Part shown: positions 17,349 through 28,959 of the stretch, in pieces
How positions within the stretch are numbered: position 1 is the stretch's first letter
Layout: every line of letters starts with the position of its first letter
Origin: Staphylococcus epidermidis
Lineage (GTDB): Bacteria > Bacillota > Bacilli > Staphylococcales > Staphylococcaceae
Reading direction: 5' to 3'
Length of the DNA stretch: 64,000 nt
NCBI RefSeq assembly: GCF_006742205.1
Contig: NZ_AP019721.1
Coordinates: 2,170,001 to 2,234,000, forward strand
Notes under the pieces: generated by a model
What the model saw: the letters and a program-made list of their open reading frames with translations, nothing else
The model's database searches: none
Told to the model about the DNA's origin: nothing
Program-made: the position numbers and the translations under genes

Positions 17349-18088
17349 ATGATTACTGTATTAGTCATTACTATATTTTTTATTACAGTAACTTTAATAA
17401 TTTGGCAACCAAAAGGATTAGATATAGGGATTTCTGCAGTCATCGGCGCGCTTTTAGCTATCGTTACTGGAGTAGTGAGTGTCTCAGATATATTAGAAGT
17501 GACAAGTATAGTTTAAAATGCCACACTTACCTTTGTCGCAGTTATCCTTATTTCATTAATCCTTGATGAAATAGGATTTTTTGAGTGGTCTGCCATACAT
17601 ATGGTTAAAGCATCACAAGGACATGGATTAAAAATGTTTGTGTTTATCATGATATTAGGTGCAATTATTGCAGCATTTTTTGCTAATGATGGAGCAACCT
17701 TAATTTTGACGCCTATCGCTTTAGCGATGATAAGAAATTTAGGTTTCAATAAAAAGCTAGTGTTTCCTTTTATTATAGCTTGTGGGTTTATCGTATATTC
17801 CACATCATTACCACTTGTTGTAAGTAATTTGGTTAACATTGTATCAGCAGATTACTTTGGTATTGAATTTGTTGAATATTTAAAGCGTATGTTTATACCT
17901 AATTTATTTTCTCTATTAGCTAGTATCTTAATATTATGGTTTTACTTTAGAAAATCCATCCCTAAAACATTTGATATATCAAGTATTTTTGAACCTAAAA
18001 ATGCTATACGAGACACACGATTATTTAAAATTTCATGGATTATTTTAGCTTTATTACTTATAGGTTACTTAGTGAGTGAGTTCATCCC
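17349..18088 (+). pseudogene. arsB remnant (arsenite efflux permease)
   Basis: It starts at ATG 17349 after AAAGGTGA and reads [20 protein letters not shown]..., an ArsB N-terminus. A TAA at 17514-17516 replaces the Trp codon expected in VTSIVWNATLTF. The frame then continues as a good ArsB sequence ([44 protein letters not shown]) to LVSEFI near 18085. There it stops abruptly: about 430 residues are usual and fewer than 250 remain. Nonsense mutation plus C-terminal deletion make it non-functional. Confidence 0.85.
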
Positions 18089-18292
18089 CTAATAAACAAT
18101 GACATTTTAATAGAGTCTGATATAGTTGTCACATTGTGTAGTGATGCAGATGCAAACTGTCCAGTTTTACCTAAAAACGTCACTAAAGAACATTGGGGAT
18201 TTGATGATCCTGCTGGTAAAGATTGGTCAGAATTTCAACGTGTAAGAGATGAGATTAAAACAACGATAGAAACATTTGCTCATAGAGAGTAA
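18089..18292 (+). pseudogene. arsC remnant (3' half of arsenate reductase)
   Basis: An open frame from about 18089 to the TAA at 18290-18292 reads [20 protein letters not shown] then [20 protein letters not shown]. This is the C-terminal half of the thioredoxin-coupled arsenate reductase ArsC, including the redox Cys pair region ([10 protein letters not shown]). The N-terminal half with the CxxxxxR phosphatase-like catalytic loop is missing. It is joined directly to the truncated arsB, so one deletion removed the end of arsB and the start of arsC. Confidence 0.85.
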
Positions 18293-18663
18293 CTTAACTC
18301 AAAACTTAAAACTCACTATTATTTATACTTTTTAACAAATTTAACAACATACTTGGCTATAATACTGATGAGTGAAACTACAAGAACAGAAATATACTAA
18401 GTGGAGTAACCATGACAAACAATTAAAAACCGTTTATCGTGGGTGCTATCACAATAGTTGTATTCATAAACAATAAAGTTTATTATAAGCTCGTTTGTAA
18501 GTGACTCGTTATTTTAAATTTTTTGATTATAAAGAGGTAAATATTGTTAGTAGTATGTATTTTCGTGTGAATTATTTTTAAATGTTTATTAGTTCTATTA
18601 ATATTATAAGTTTTTATTATGTTACAATGTTTGTAAAATAAACTTAATTATATGAGGTAAATT
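18293..18663. other. intergenic region with no supported gene
   Basis: AT-rich. A GTGGAGTAACC ribosome-like site before ATG 18412 opens a frame that hits a stop after four codons (MTNN). The following codons read KPFIVGAITIVVFI, which may be a decayed membrane-protein start. A -10-like TATAAT lies near 18359. I see nothing else that can be supported. Confidence 0.3.
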
Positions 18664-20166
18664 ATGTACTATTTTGTAGGTAATAACATCGGTCATAAAA
18701 CTGCTGGTATAGAAAAAGCAATGATTAATCGGTTAAACCTATTTAAAGCATATCATTATCAAGCTAAAATTTTATTACTAGCATGGAATCGCTATTTAAC
18801 TCAAACAGCATCGCAATATATTAATAGCGAAGATTATGTAAACATGTATGATTATTTTCAAGAAGCAAGTAACGTAACATCAGTGTTCAGTAAAAATTGG
18901 CTTCATTACTGGAGAAATGAATGTGGTTATACTATAAAACCGGTTTCTGAGACAAATGACGTTCGGATATATGATCAACAACAATTTATAATGTATGCGC
19001 ATTTTGCTGATGAAGCTTATCAAAAAATTGATTACATTAATTATTTTGACACATCTAGAAGAAAAATAAAAAGAGAGTTATACGATACACGCGGATTTTT
19101 AAGTTGTGTTAGAGTCTTATCAACGGACCAAAAAATACAAGCGGAGTACTATCTTTCTCCTCAAGGAAACGTGAAAATTGAAAAGTATTATGATATTAAT
19201 TCAAATCATCCCTATGAGGCAAAAAAGATTATATTAAATCATTTAGGTAAAACGCACTTTTTAAACAATGAAACTGAGCTAGGTGCTTTTTTTATTGAAA
19301 CAATATATCAAAATAGTGACTTATTCTTTAGCGATCGTAACCTTGTTACATCACATATATTTAACATAGTTGCATCTTACATCCCTGTTATTGCAGTGTT
19401 ACATAGCACTCATGTTAAAGACGTTACTGATTTAGCGCATTCACCAATCAAAAATGTTTATAAAGGGGTTTTTGAACATTTACAAAGGTATAAAGCCATC
19501 ATTGTTTCAACCCAACAACAAAAAGCTGACGTAATTGAGAGAATCAGTGGAGTTATTCCAGTATATGCTATTCCAGTTGGCTATTCATCTATCGATATGA
19601 AAGATTACTCTAATGAAAATAAATATGTTTCACCTAAGAAAATTATTTCTGTCGCAAGATACTCACCTGAAAAGCAATTGATACAACAAATCGAACTTAT
19701 TAATAAGCTTAAAGATTCATTTCCAAATATCGAACTACATATGTATGGTTTTGGTAAAGAAGAACAACATTTAAAAGAACGAATTCAAGAATTAGGATTA
19801 GAAAAGCACGTAATATTAAGAGGTTTTTTAAAAGATTTAACTGATGAATATCAAGATGCATATCTAAATTTAATAACAAGTAATATGGAAGGCTTTTCCT
19901 TAGCATTATTAGAATGTGAGTCACATGGTGTACCTTCTATCAGTTATGATATTCAATATGGTCCAGGTGAATTGATACAGGATGGTAAGAATGGATATTT
20001 AGTAGAAAAGAATAATCAACACATGCTATTTGAAAAAGTAAAATTATTGCTCAACAACCCTCAACTTCAACAGTCTTTTTCTCACCATTGTATTGAAACT
20101 GCACAAAAGTATTCTCGAACACAAATCATGTTACTGTGGAAAAATTTACTTCAACATTTTAACTAA
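18664..20166 (+). CDS. Sdr-protein glycosyltransferase (SdgA/SdgB-like, GT4 family)
   Basis: A 500-aa protein starting MYYFVGNNIGHKTAGIEKAM, as in the S. aureus SdgA/SdgB enzymes that add GlcNAc to serine-aspartate repeats. The GT-B donor domain has ISVARYSPEKQL (about residue 326), HMYGFGKEEQHL and the E-x7-E motif in NMEGFSLALLECESHG (about 409-424). It stands beside sdrG, which has about 245 residues of SD repeats to modify. S. aureus has two such enzymes; only one is present here. I cannot tell whether it is the SdgA or SdgB orthologue. A terminator follows at 20195-20238. Confidence 0.85.
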   Translation: MYYFVGNNIGHKTAGIEKAMINRLNLFKAYHYQAKILLLAWNRYLTQTASQYINSEDYVNMYDYFQEASNVTSVFSKNWLHYWRNECGYTIKPVSETNDVRIYDQQQFIMYAHFADEAYQKIDYINYFDTSRRKIKRELYDTRGFLSCVRVLSTDQKIQAEYYLSPQGNVKIEKYYDINSNHPYEAKKIILNHLGKTHFLNNETELGAFFIETIYQNSDLFFSDRNLVTSHIFNIVASYIPVIAVLHSTHVKDVTDLAHSPIKNVYKGVFEHLQRYKAIIVSTQQQKADVIERISGVIPVYAIPVGYSSIDMKDYSNENKYVSPKKIISVARYSPEKQLIQQIELINKLKDSFPNIELHMYGFGKEEQHLKERIQELGLEKHVILRGFLKDLTDEYQDAYLNLITSNMEGFSLALLECESHGVPSISYDIQYGPGELIQDGKNGYLVEKNNQHMLFEKVKLLLNNPQLQQSFSHHCIETAQKYSRTQIMLLWKNLLQHFN

Positions 20167-20194
20167 AGCATAAAAATATAAGTCGTCAAATTTT

Positions 20195-20238
20195 GCTATG
20201 AAGTCATTTATCATTAAATGGTTTCATAGTATTTTTTT
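20195..20238 (+). terminator. intrinsic terminator after the Sdr glycosyltransferase
   Basis: CTATGAAGTCATTT pairs with AAATGGTTTCATAG and is followed by a T7 run, 30 nt after the stop codon. Confidence 0.8.
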
Positions 20239-20269
20239 GTATTAAATAAAAGAATTTTTATTAATTCAA

Positions 20270-20309
20270 TAAAAAGGAACCATGAATTCATTTAAAATTC
20301 ACGGTTCCT
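20270..20309 (-). terminator. likely terminator of sdrG
   Basis: AGGAACCGTGAATT pairs with AATTCATGGTTCCT on the minus strand with a T-rich tail (complement of 20270-20275). It lies 226 nt beyond the sdrG stop; the intervening 20310-20534 holds nothing I recognise. Confidence 0.6.
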
Positions 20310-20534
20310 CTATTAAATCATTGTCAGATTGTGAGTTGTATATGTTTCTCTAAAAATCATACATTTAAGTCATTTTTAATAGAAATGACCTTGTTTGCAT
20401 CATCTTTTTCACAAGATATGATAAACGTGAAAGTTATATTATAGTTTTAATCAACATCTTACATTTGTTGGACTAAATCTACTTTCTATTCAAATCTCAT
20501 ATCTGCTTCTTTCTACAAATTTCATTTGAACATT

Positions 20535-23500
20535 TTAATTTTTATTTTTTCTATTTTTGCGACGTTTCCCTAATAATAACGCTCCTAAACCTGCAAACAG
20601 AGTTCCAAGTAACGTGCCTTTAGAGCCATAATCTTCATTAGCTCCTGTATCAGGTAATTTATCTTTTGTACTCTTATCTGAGCTATTGCCTAAATCTGAG
20701 TCGTTGTCTGAGTCTGAATCATTATCGGAATCCGAATCACTGCCTGAGTCTGAATCACTATCGGAATCTGAATCACTGTCTGAGTCTGAATCACTATCAG
20801 AATCTGAGTCGCTGTCTGAGTCTGAATCACTATCGGAATCTGAGTCGCTGTCTGAGTCTGAATCACTATCGGAATCCGAATCACTGTCTGAGTCTGAATC
20901 ACTATCAGAATCTGAGTCACTATCCGAGTCTGAGTCGCTATCGGAGTCTGAATCACTATCGGAATCTGAATCACTGTCTGAGTCTGAATCACTATCAGAA
21001 TCTGAGTCGCTGTCTGAGTCTGAATCACTATCGGAATCTGAGTCGCTGTCTGAGTCTGAATCACTATCGGAATCTGAGTCGCTGTCTGAATCTGAATCAC
21101 TGTCTGAGTCTGAATCACTATCAGAATCTGAGTCGCTGTCTGAGTCTGAATCACTATCGGAATCTGAGTCGCTGTCTGAATCTGAATCACTGTCTGAGTC
21201 TGAGTCGCTGTCTGAATCCGAGTCGCTATCAGAATCCGAGTCGCTGTCTGAATCCGAGTCGCTATCGGAATCCGAGTCGCTGTCTGAATCTGAATCACTG
21301 TCTGAATCCGAGTCGCTGTCTGAATCTGAGTCGCTGTCTGAATCCGAGTCGCTATCGGAGTCTGAATCACTATCGGAATCTGAGTCGCTGTCTGAGTCAC
21401 TATCGGAATCCGATTCGTCATCATAGTATCCGTTGTCTATACTAAAGTCATCATGATCAGTAATTGTTACATGAACTTCTTCCCCATCAGCATCCTGTTC
21501 GTCATCATCACCAGAATCTGTTGTTGTTTGAGTCATACCTGAAGGTTTATCAAAATGAACAATATAATTACCACTATTTAAATTATCAAATTGATACTTT
21601 CCATTTTCATCGGTTGTAGTTGTACTAATGATATTTCCGTTTTCATCTTTTAACGTCACTTTAACTCCAGAGATTCCTTTTTCATCATCACCTTGAATAC
21701 CATCTTTATTAGTGTCATACCATACATAGTTCCCTAAGCTGTATTTAGGTGTTTGATAAAATCCACTATCAATCGTCATATCGTCTTGTCCATTAATAGT
21801 TACCCATACAGAATTACCTTCTGAGTCTAGTGCAGGATTTGTTCCTGAATGTTTAAGCGTCGGCGTATATCCTTCAGGTGTTTCGAATGTAATTTTATAA
21901 GTCAATCCGTTTTTCAATCCATCAAATTGATATTTCCCATCTTCATCTGTTCTGACTGATTTTGAAGTTCCATCAGGATACGTCAAAGTTACCAATACAT
22001 TACTAAGCGGTTTTTCATTATCATTTGTATTTTGAATACCATCTTTATCTACATCTTCCCATACGTAATCTCCGATTTTATAAGTTTTTTCAGGAGGCAA
22101 GTCACCTTGTCCTTGACCTGAACTTGTAGAGAAAGCAATTGTATTATCATAGGATGCTGTTCTAAACTCACCAGTATACTCATTTATAGTCGTCTGCATT
22201 GTCACAGTTTGCTGTATAGTCGTGTAATCATCCTTATTAGGGTCATATTTACTAATAACTTTAATAATATATGGTGAATCTATATTACCAAAATTAATAT
22301 TCACATCATTATTATTTCCTAATTGGGCATAATCATCATTTGTGACATCTTCATATTCACTGTAATCATAAATTCTGTTACTATCTGGTAAATTTTGATT
22401 ATCTCCAACCTTATAAACTTTAATTATTGTGCTATCGTCTATAATTGTTGAACCTTCATCACCATTCCCTGAAATATTTACATTTGTTTCCTTGGCTGAA
22501 TAACGAAGAGGGTTAATATAAATCGTTTGCTCAACTGTATGATTTTTCGTATCTATGTTTGTAAACATACTTTGAAGGTTAGCAGTCCGATTTTCGTTAG
22601 GTCTTTGATATTCAACCGTAATTGTTTTATTTACTGATGAAAGGGCCGTTTTATATTCTACATCTAACTTGGTATTATTATTTGGAACCTTTGATTTATC
22701 AATGTATGACGTTAATTTAAGGTGTGCTTTAATATTTTCATACTTATCTACATAATCTGTAAAAGTATAGGTGATTTGTTTATTTTTGTTATCATAAGTA
22801 CCTGTAGCGATGATTTCTCCAGAATTATCTTTTATTTTTGGTATTGTAAAGCTATCGGTTAAATCTGATGGAACTGTATTCTTATCTATATCCACTGTCA
22901 TCGTATCACCAGATTTCACCTTATCATCTACTTCAAAAGTTACATCATAGATTAAGTTTTCAGCATCATGTGCTTTAATAACACCTTCACTATCATCATA
23001 TCCTTCAGTAATACTTTGATCAGTAACTTTAATTAAATGGTTAACATTCGAACCTTGTTCCGCCGCTAATTGATTTACGGTTACACGTTTAATCGATGGT
23101 TGGGCAGATGTTGTAGATAATGGTCTAGCCTTATTTTCATATTCATTTATTGGTAAATTTAATAACTCATCTTGATTTGAAATTTTTTCATCTATATTTG
23201 TATAGCCAGACGGCTGACTTGTTGTTGAATCTTCTTTTACTTTATTAGGTTGCTCTATAGTATTCTCTTCTTTACCAGATTCAGTGTTACTCTCTTTTAT
23301 TTTAGAGTTAGCAAAATCTGATACGTGTGAATCTTCTACATTATCACTTGTTTGAACAGATTCTTCTCTATTTATTGTTGTGTGAGATGGTTGTTGGGCA
23401 GTATCAATTGATGAATTTGAGGATTCGACTGATGAGGGTTCTTTTACCTCTTCTTCTGTAAGATGAGTATTATCTTGAGGGGACTTTTGTAAAAATGTTG

Positions 23501-23885
23501 CTTCGTTTTCATCTACATTTGTTGTTGACTCTGTTCTATCTTCTGAGCTTTTTTCTATACCATCGTTGTTATTCGTTTCTTCTTTTTTATTTATTTGGTT
23601 ATTATCATCAGAGTTTATTGACTGATTATTATTAATTACATCATTCTCTTCTTCATCACTAGACTGATCATTACTATCTGATAATTCATCATCCGTATTC
23701 GAATCTTTAAAGTCTTGTACTGAATTCTCCTCGGCTTTGGCCTCATTATGACCTAAACCAAACAATAATGTTGCACCTATTACAATAGATGCTGTACCTA
23801 CTGTGAATTTTCTAATTGCATATTTATTGGATTTATTTGTTATAGGTTTCTTTTTAGTTAGTAAATTATTTTTTTTATTAATCAT
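20535..23885 (-). CDS. sdrG: fibrinogen-binding serine-aspartate repeat adhesin SdrG (Fbe)
   Basis: A 1116-aa MSCRAMM anchored to peptidoglycan. A YSIRK-type signal peptide ([12 protein letters not shown] at about residues 22-33) ends near AKA-51. The A region (about 52-597) binds the fibrinogen beta-chain by dock-lock-latch; [13 protein letters not shown] (about 370) is the typical latch-cleft motif. Two Ca-binding B repeats follow ([17 protein letters not shown] at about 600 and [17 protein letters not shown] at about 710). SD repeats run from about 821 to 1065. LPDTG (about 1077-1081), a hydrophobic segment and [10 protein letters not shown] form the sortase signal. It is the main fibrinogen adhesin of S. 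epidermidis and starts after AAGGAG. The neighbouring glycosyltransferase probably modifies it. Confidence 0.96.
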   Translation of the reverse strand: MINKKNNLLTKKKPITNKSNKYAIRKFTVGTASIVIGATLLFGLGHNEAKAEENSVQDFKDSNTDDELSDSNDQSSDEEENDVINNNQSINSDDNNQINKKEETNNNDGIEKSSEDRTESTTNVDENEATFLQKSPQDNTHLTEEEVKEPSSVESSNSSIDTAQQPSHTTINREESVQTSDNVEDSHVSDFANSKIKESNTESGKEENTIEQPNKVKEDSTTSQPSGYTNIDEKISNQDELLNLPINEYENKARPLSTTSAQPSIKRVTVNQLAAEQGSNVNHLIKVTDQSITEGYDDSEGVIKAHDAENLIYDVTFEVDDKVKSGDTMTVDIDKNTVPSDLTDSFTIPKIKDNSGEIIATGTYDNKNKQITYTFTDYVDKYENIKAHLKLTSYIDKSKVPNNNTKLDVEYKTALSSVNKTITVEYQRPNENRTANLQSMFTNIDTKNHTVEQTIYINPLRYSAKETNVNISGNGDEGSTIIDDSTIIKVYKVGDNQNLPDSNRIYDYSEYEDVTNDDYAQLGNNNDVNINFGNIDSPYIIKVISKYDPNKDDYTTIQQTVTMQTTINEYTGEFRTASYDNTIAFSTSSGQGQGDLPPEKTYKIGDYVWEDVDKDGIQNTNDNEKPLSNVLVTLTYPDGTSKSVRTDEDGKYQFDGLKNGLTYKITFETPEGYTPTLKHSGTNPALDSEGNSVWVTINGQDDMTIDSGFYQTPKYSLGNYVWYDTNKDGIQGDDEKGISGVKVTLKDENGNIISTTTTDENGKYQFDNLNSGNYIVHFDKPSGMTQTTTDSGDDDEQDADGEEVHVTITDHDDFSIDNGYYDDESDSDSDSDSDSDSDSDSDSDSDSDSDSDSDSDSDSDSDSDSDSDSDSDSDSDSDSDSDSDSDSDSDSDSDSDSDSDSDSDSDSDSDSDSDSDSDSDSDSDSDSDSDSDSDSDSDSDSDSDSDSDSDSDSDSDSDSDSDSDSDSDSDSDSDSDSDSDSDSDSDSDSDSDSDSDSDSDSDSDSDSDSDSDSDSDSDSDSDSDSDSDSDSDSDSDSDSDSDSDSDSGSDSDSDNDSDSDNDSDLGNSSDKSTKDKLPDTGANEDYGSKGTLLGTLFAGLGALLLGKRRKNRKNKN
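20690..21424 (-). repeat. SD-encoding tandem repeat of sdrG
   Basis: About 245 codons of Ser-Asp dipeptides, built from 6-bp units assembled into an imperfect 18-bp period. Codon use mixes GAC/GAT with TCA, TCG, TCC, TCT and AGT. The array can change length by slippage or recombination. Long frames on the opposite strand (SESESL..., NLNHC...) are products of the repeat and not genes. Confidence 0.95.
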
Positions 23886-24328
23886 AAAAACTCCTTATCT
23901 TTGACTATTTCAATGTAATTTTCATGTAAAAATCATTTCTAGAGTAAAATACAATATATTATATAAGTATTTTTTGCAATATTTTTTAAACATGTTAACA
24001 AACATTTAATAAATAGTTAATTAATTTGCTCAGCATTTCTTAAAATTCTAATAACATGAACAATTAAAATTATTATTATATTCATCAAACAAATCGTCAC
24101 CAAACTATTTCAAATAAAAAAATATAAATAACCGCTGTATTTCATATTAGTATTATGTACGTCTCTGTCACAGTGTTTTATGGAATATTTTAAAGGCAAA
24201 TCTCAAGAATAATGTATATGTTTTATTAAGGTGATAAATATATAAAGACTCCCTCTAATGTTTACTAAAAACATCAAAGGGAGCTAATTTAATGATATTG
24301 CTTGATAAAAACAAATCATAAAATATGA
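23886..24328. other. sdrG upstream region
   Basis: AT-rich intergenic DNA between the sdrG start and the flavin reductase 3' end. A hairpin at 24244-24283 is assigned to the reductase transcript. The sdrG promoter must lie within about 23920-24200, but I cannot choose a convincing -35/-10 pair. Confidence 0.4.
24244..24283 (-). terminator. probable terminator after the flavin reductase gene
   Basis: GAGGGAGT-side and CTCCC-side arms (24249-24263 with 24268-24282) form a long stem on the minus strand. The U-tract is weak (CTTTATATAT), so this is less certain than the others. Confidence 0.5.
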
Positions 24329-25778
<1,450 letters not shown>

Positions 25779-25945
25779 TAGTTGACCTCGTTTCCACTTA
25801 TTTTAAAGTGATGCTATATGAATTTTTTAAATTAATTTAAAATTTATGTGTGTAGCATATGTCTTAACTTCATTATTATTATATGTTATCACACAATCTT
25901 TAACGATTTACTAGACTTCAAAAATACGTTTATTTATGTACGACA

Positions 25946-26467
<522 letters not shown>

Positions 26468-26518
26468 TCACTTATGGTACAATACTCATTGTCTATCTTA
26501 ACATTTGGAGAAGTGATT

Positions 26519-27136
26519 ATGAATAAACCATTTATTGCAATCGAAGGACCTATAGGTGTTGGTAAATCCTCTCTTGCTCACCGATTAAGCAAGACGTTTG
26601 GTTTTTATGAAGAGAAAGAAATTGTTGATGAAAATCCATTTCTATCTGATTTTTATGATGATATAGAAAAATGGAGTTTTCAAACTGAAATGTTCTTTTT
26701 ATGTAACAGATATAAACAGATTAGAGATATTGAGTCGCTAAATCAAGGTATAGTTAGCGATTATCATATTCATAAAAATAAAATTTTTGCTAAAAATACT
26801 TTAGATGCTAAAGAATTTGATAAATTCAGTCGTATTTTTGATATTTTAACTGAAGATATCGAAATGCCAAATACAATTATCTTTTTAGATGCTGATTTAA
26901 ATGTATTAAAATCAAGAATTGCACAACGTAATCGTAGCTTTGAATCTCATATAGAAGATGACTATTTACTTACTTTAAAAAAAGATTATCTTGCTTATTA
27001 TGAATCATTAAAGAATGACGGTGCAAATGTCATTCGAATTGATACGTCACAACAAGATTTCGTTAAAAATGATTACGATTACCAAAATATTTTAAATTTA
27101 GTAAAACCTATGATTGGAGAAAATAAAGATGAATAA
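26519..27136 (+). CDS. deoxyguanosine kinase-like deoxynucleoside kinase
   Basis: A dNK-family kinase of 205 aa. The Walker A P-loop EGPIGVGKSSLAHRL is at about residues 9-23, with a DENPFL substrate loop (about 40), WSFQTEMFFLCNRY (about 55) and the lid region RIAQRNRSFE (about 138). It salvages purine deoxynucleosides. From the S. aureus pair this upstream member is usually called deoxyguanosine kinase, but the specificity call is from order only. The true start is ATG 26519 (GGAG ribosome site); a longer frame from 26438 runs back through the tadA promoter. It overlaps the next gene by 8 nt. Confidence 0.87.
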   Translation: MNKPFIAIEGPIGVGKSSLAHRLSKTFGFYEEKEIVDENPFLSDFYDDIEKWSFQTEMFFLCNRYKQIRDIESLNQGIVSDYHIHKNKIFAKNTLDAKEFDKFSRIFDILTEDIEMPNTIIFLDADLNVLKSRIAQRNRSFESHIEDDYLLTLKKDYLAYYESLKNDGANVIRIDTSQQDFVKNDYDYQNILNLVKPMIGENKDE

Positions 27137-27791
27137 TTATGGTATTCCTCAAAATGCAGTAATAACCATTGCTGGTACTGTAGGGGTTGGTAAATCTACG
27201 TTAACACAAGCACTTGCTGATAAGTTAAATTTTAAAACTTCCTTTGAGAATGTAGACCATAATCCTTATTTAGATAAATTTTATCATAATTTTGAACGTT
27301 GGAGCTTTCATCTTCAAATTTACTTTCTTGCTGAACGTTTTAAGGAACAAAAACGCATGTTTGAGTATGGTGGAGGTTTCGTTCAAGATCGTTCAATTTA
27401 TGAGGATGTAGATATTTTTGCAAAAATGCATGAAGAACAAGGAACAATGAGTGCTGACGACTATCACACGTATTACGAATTATTTAATGCAATGGTCATG
27501 ACACCTTATTTTCCAAAGCCTGATGTTCTAATTTATCTAGAATGTGATTATGATGAAGTAATTGATCGTATTCAACAGCGTGGACGTGACATGGAAATCA
27601 ATACAGATCCAGAATATTGGAGAAAACTATTTAAACGGTATGAAAATTGGATTAACAATTTTAATGCATGTCCTGTTGTTCGACTTAATATTAATGAATA
27701 TGACATACACGAAGATTTAGACTCCCTTGATCCAGTCATTGATAAAATTGCTCAAGTTATTAAAGCATACCGACAAGTGGATACAAGATAA
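27129..27791 (+). CDS. deoxyadenosine kinase-like deoxynucleoside kinase
   Basis: The second dNK-family kinase, 220 aa. The P-loop is AGTVGVGKSTLTQAL (about residues 15-29), then FENVDHNPYL, WSFHLQIYFLAERF, the D-R-S motif VQDRSIYEDVDIF (about 84-96) and the lid RIQQRGRDME (about 150). Unlike its neighbour it keeps the canonical D-R-S motif (the first gene has SDYHIHKN there). It probably phosphorylates deoxyadenosine and deoxycytidine. The ATG at 27129 overlaps the stop of the upstream kinase (ATGAATAA), so the two are translationally coupled, and active enzyme may be a heterodimer as in lactobacilli. Confidence 0.87.
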   Translation: MNNYGIPQNAVITIAGTVGVGKSTLTQALADKLNFKTSFENVDHNPYLDKFYHNFERWSFHLQIYFLAERFKEQKRMFEYGGGFVQDRSIYEDVDIFAKMHEEQGTMSADDYHTYYELFNAMVMTPYFPKPDVLIYLECDYDEVIDRIQQRGRDMEINTDPEYWRKLFKRYENWINNFNACPVVRLNINEYDIHEDLDSLDPVIDKIAQVIKAYRQVDTR

Positions 27792-27900
27792 TATATCCAA
27801 TTGTAGAAAATTAGAGCTTATATTTGTATACTTTCACAAGCTATTTCATATACTTTTTACTTCAATATTAAAATAACAGATATAGCTATTATTAAGAATG

Positions 27901-27929
27901 TTGACAATATTTTATAAAAATTCTATGTT
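27901..27929 (+). promoter_or_regulatory. sigma-A promoter of the TPP-riboswitch operon
   Basis: A perfect -35 TTGACA (27901-27906), 17-nt spacer and -10 TATGTT (27924-27929). The start near 27936 would place the TPP aptamer at the very 5' end of the mRNA. Confidence 0.65.
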
Positions 27930-27952
27930 TGTACTATAAGTGAATTATATGC

Positions 27953-28036
27953 ACTAGGGGTGTTTTTTAACTGAGATGGATATCATCCAAACCCTTTGAA
28001 CCTGAACTAGCTTATACTAGCGGAGGAAAGTGTTGA
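27953..28036 (+). promoter_or_regulatory. TPP (THI-element) riboswitch
   Basis: The conserved core is complete: GGGGTG, CTGAGATGG (pyrimidine-sensing J3-2), ACCCTTTGAACCTGA and CTAGC...ACTAGCGGAGGAAAGTG. It binds thiamine pyrophosphate. A terminator hairpin follows at 28078-28114, so high TPP should prematurely end transcription and low TPP should express the two downstream genes. Neither is a recognised thiamine biosynthesis gene. Confidence 0.95.
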
Positions 28037-28077
28037 ATCTCATCTAATTATCATTCTGTCTTTATATATTGATTTGG

Positions 28078-28114
28078 ATGCACAACTTTTCTCATGAAGG
28101 TTGTGCATTTTTTC
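28078..28114 (+). terminator. riboswitch-controlled intrinsic terminator
   Basis: ATGCACAAC (28078-28086) pairs with GTTGTGCAT (28100-28108), followed by a T6 run. It sits between the TPP aptamer and the first gene, the expected expression platform. Confidence 0.88.
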
Positions 28115-28145
28115 TTATACAAATAAAAATATTGGGGGCATGAAG

Positions 28146-28898
28146 ATGAAAAAAACTGCAATTATCACGGGAAGTAGTCGTGGATTAGGCGCTAAAATTG
28201 CAATAACTTTACTAGAAAAAGGCTACAATGTTGTTGTTAATTACAAACAAAATAAGGATAAAGCTGAAAAATTAATTAGAAATTATAATCAAAGTAAGGC
28301 TATAGCTATTCAAGCTGATGTGACAGACAGAAACGATGTGAATCAAATGATTCAAACTGCCACACAACATTTTGGAAAAATAGATATAGTAATCAATAAT
28401 GCACTTGTTGGTTTTAAATTTGATCCAAATCAGCAAAAATCGTTTGAAGATTTAACTTGGGAAGATTATCAACAACAACTTAATGGTACTTTAAAAGGAG
28501 CATTTAATGTGACTCAAAGCGTCATACCACAATTTATAGAACAACAAAGTGGATGCATTATTAGTATTGGAACCAATTTGTATCAAAATCCAGTCGTACC
28601 TTATCATGAGTATACAACAGCAAAGGCAGGTCTCATCGGCTTTACCCGTAATATTGCTGCAGAACTTGGACAATATGGTATCACAGCAAATGTTGTTTCT
28701 GGAGGATTACTCAAAACGACTGATGCAAGTGCAGTTACTACACCTGAAGTATTTGATTTAATTGCTCAAACTACACCTCTTAGAAAAGTAACATCACCTC
28801 AAGATGTAGCCAATATGGTTGTATATCTCGCTTCAGACGAAGCACGTGGCGTGACAGGTCAAAATATTACCGTTGACGGTGGTTTAACAATGAACTAA
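28146..28898 (+). CDS. short-chain dehydrogenase/reductase under TPP-riboswitch control
   Basis: A classical SDR of 250 aa. It has the NAD(P) motif TGSSRGLGAKI (about residues 7-17), NNA (about 86), catalytic Ser in ISIGTNLYQN (about 139), Y-x3-K as YTTAKAGLIG (about 155-164) and a C-terminal ITVDGGLTMN. Basic residues after the second strand (YKQNKDK) suggest NADPH. The start at 28146 is chosen because GGGGG at 28134-28138 is 7 nt upstream, while ATG 28140 touches it. The substrate is unknown; riboswitch control implies a thiamine-related compound. Confidence 0.87.
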   Translation: MKKTAIITGSSRGLGAKIAITLLEKGYNVVVNYKQNKDKAEKLIRNYNQSKAIAIQADVTDRNDVNQMIQTATQHFGKIDIVINNALVGFKFDPNQQKSFEDLTWEDYQQQLNGTLKGAFNVTQSVIPQFIEQQSGCIISIGTNLYQNPVVPYHEYTTAKAGLIGFTRNIAAELGQYGITANVVSGGLLKTTDASAVTTPEVFDLIAQTTPLRKVTSPQDVANMVVYLASDEARGVTGQNITVDGGLTMN

Positions 28899-28959
28899 GC
28901 GTTTACACTCTTCGGTTGTGTATTTTTTACAAAAAGATAATAATTAATGAGGTGTTCAT

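Noticed and set aside
17225-17566. 113-codon plus-strand ORF as an intact gene
   Set aside because: Only its first part resembles ArsR. The rest is the arsB coding sequence in the wrong frame.
18412-18470. Short start-like sequence MTNN-stop-KPFIVGAITIVVFI
   Set aside because: A stop after four codons and no continuing frame. It may be a relic but cannot be identified.
20690-21424. Possible CRISPR-like array
   Set aside because: The units are contiguous, without spacers, and are in frame as Ser-Asp codons.
20666-21445. Long plus-strand and alternative-frame ORFs (SESESL..., NLNHC..., TQTATQ...) over the SD repeat
   Set aside because: They arise from the 6/18-bp periodicity of the sdrG repeat and have no ribosome site or protein-like composition.
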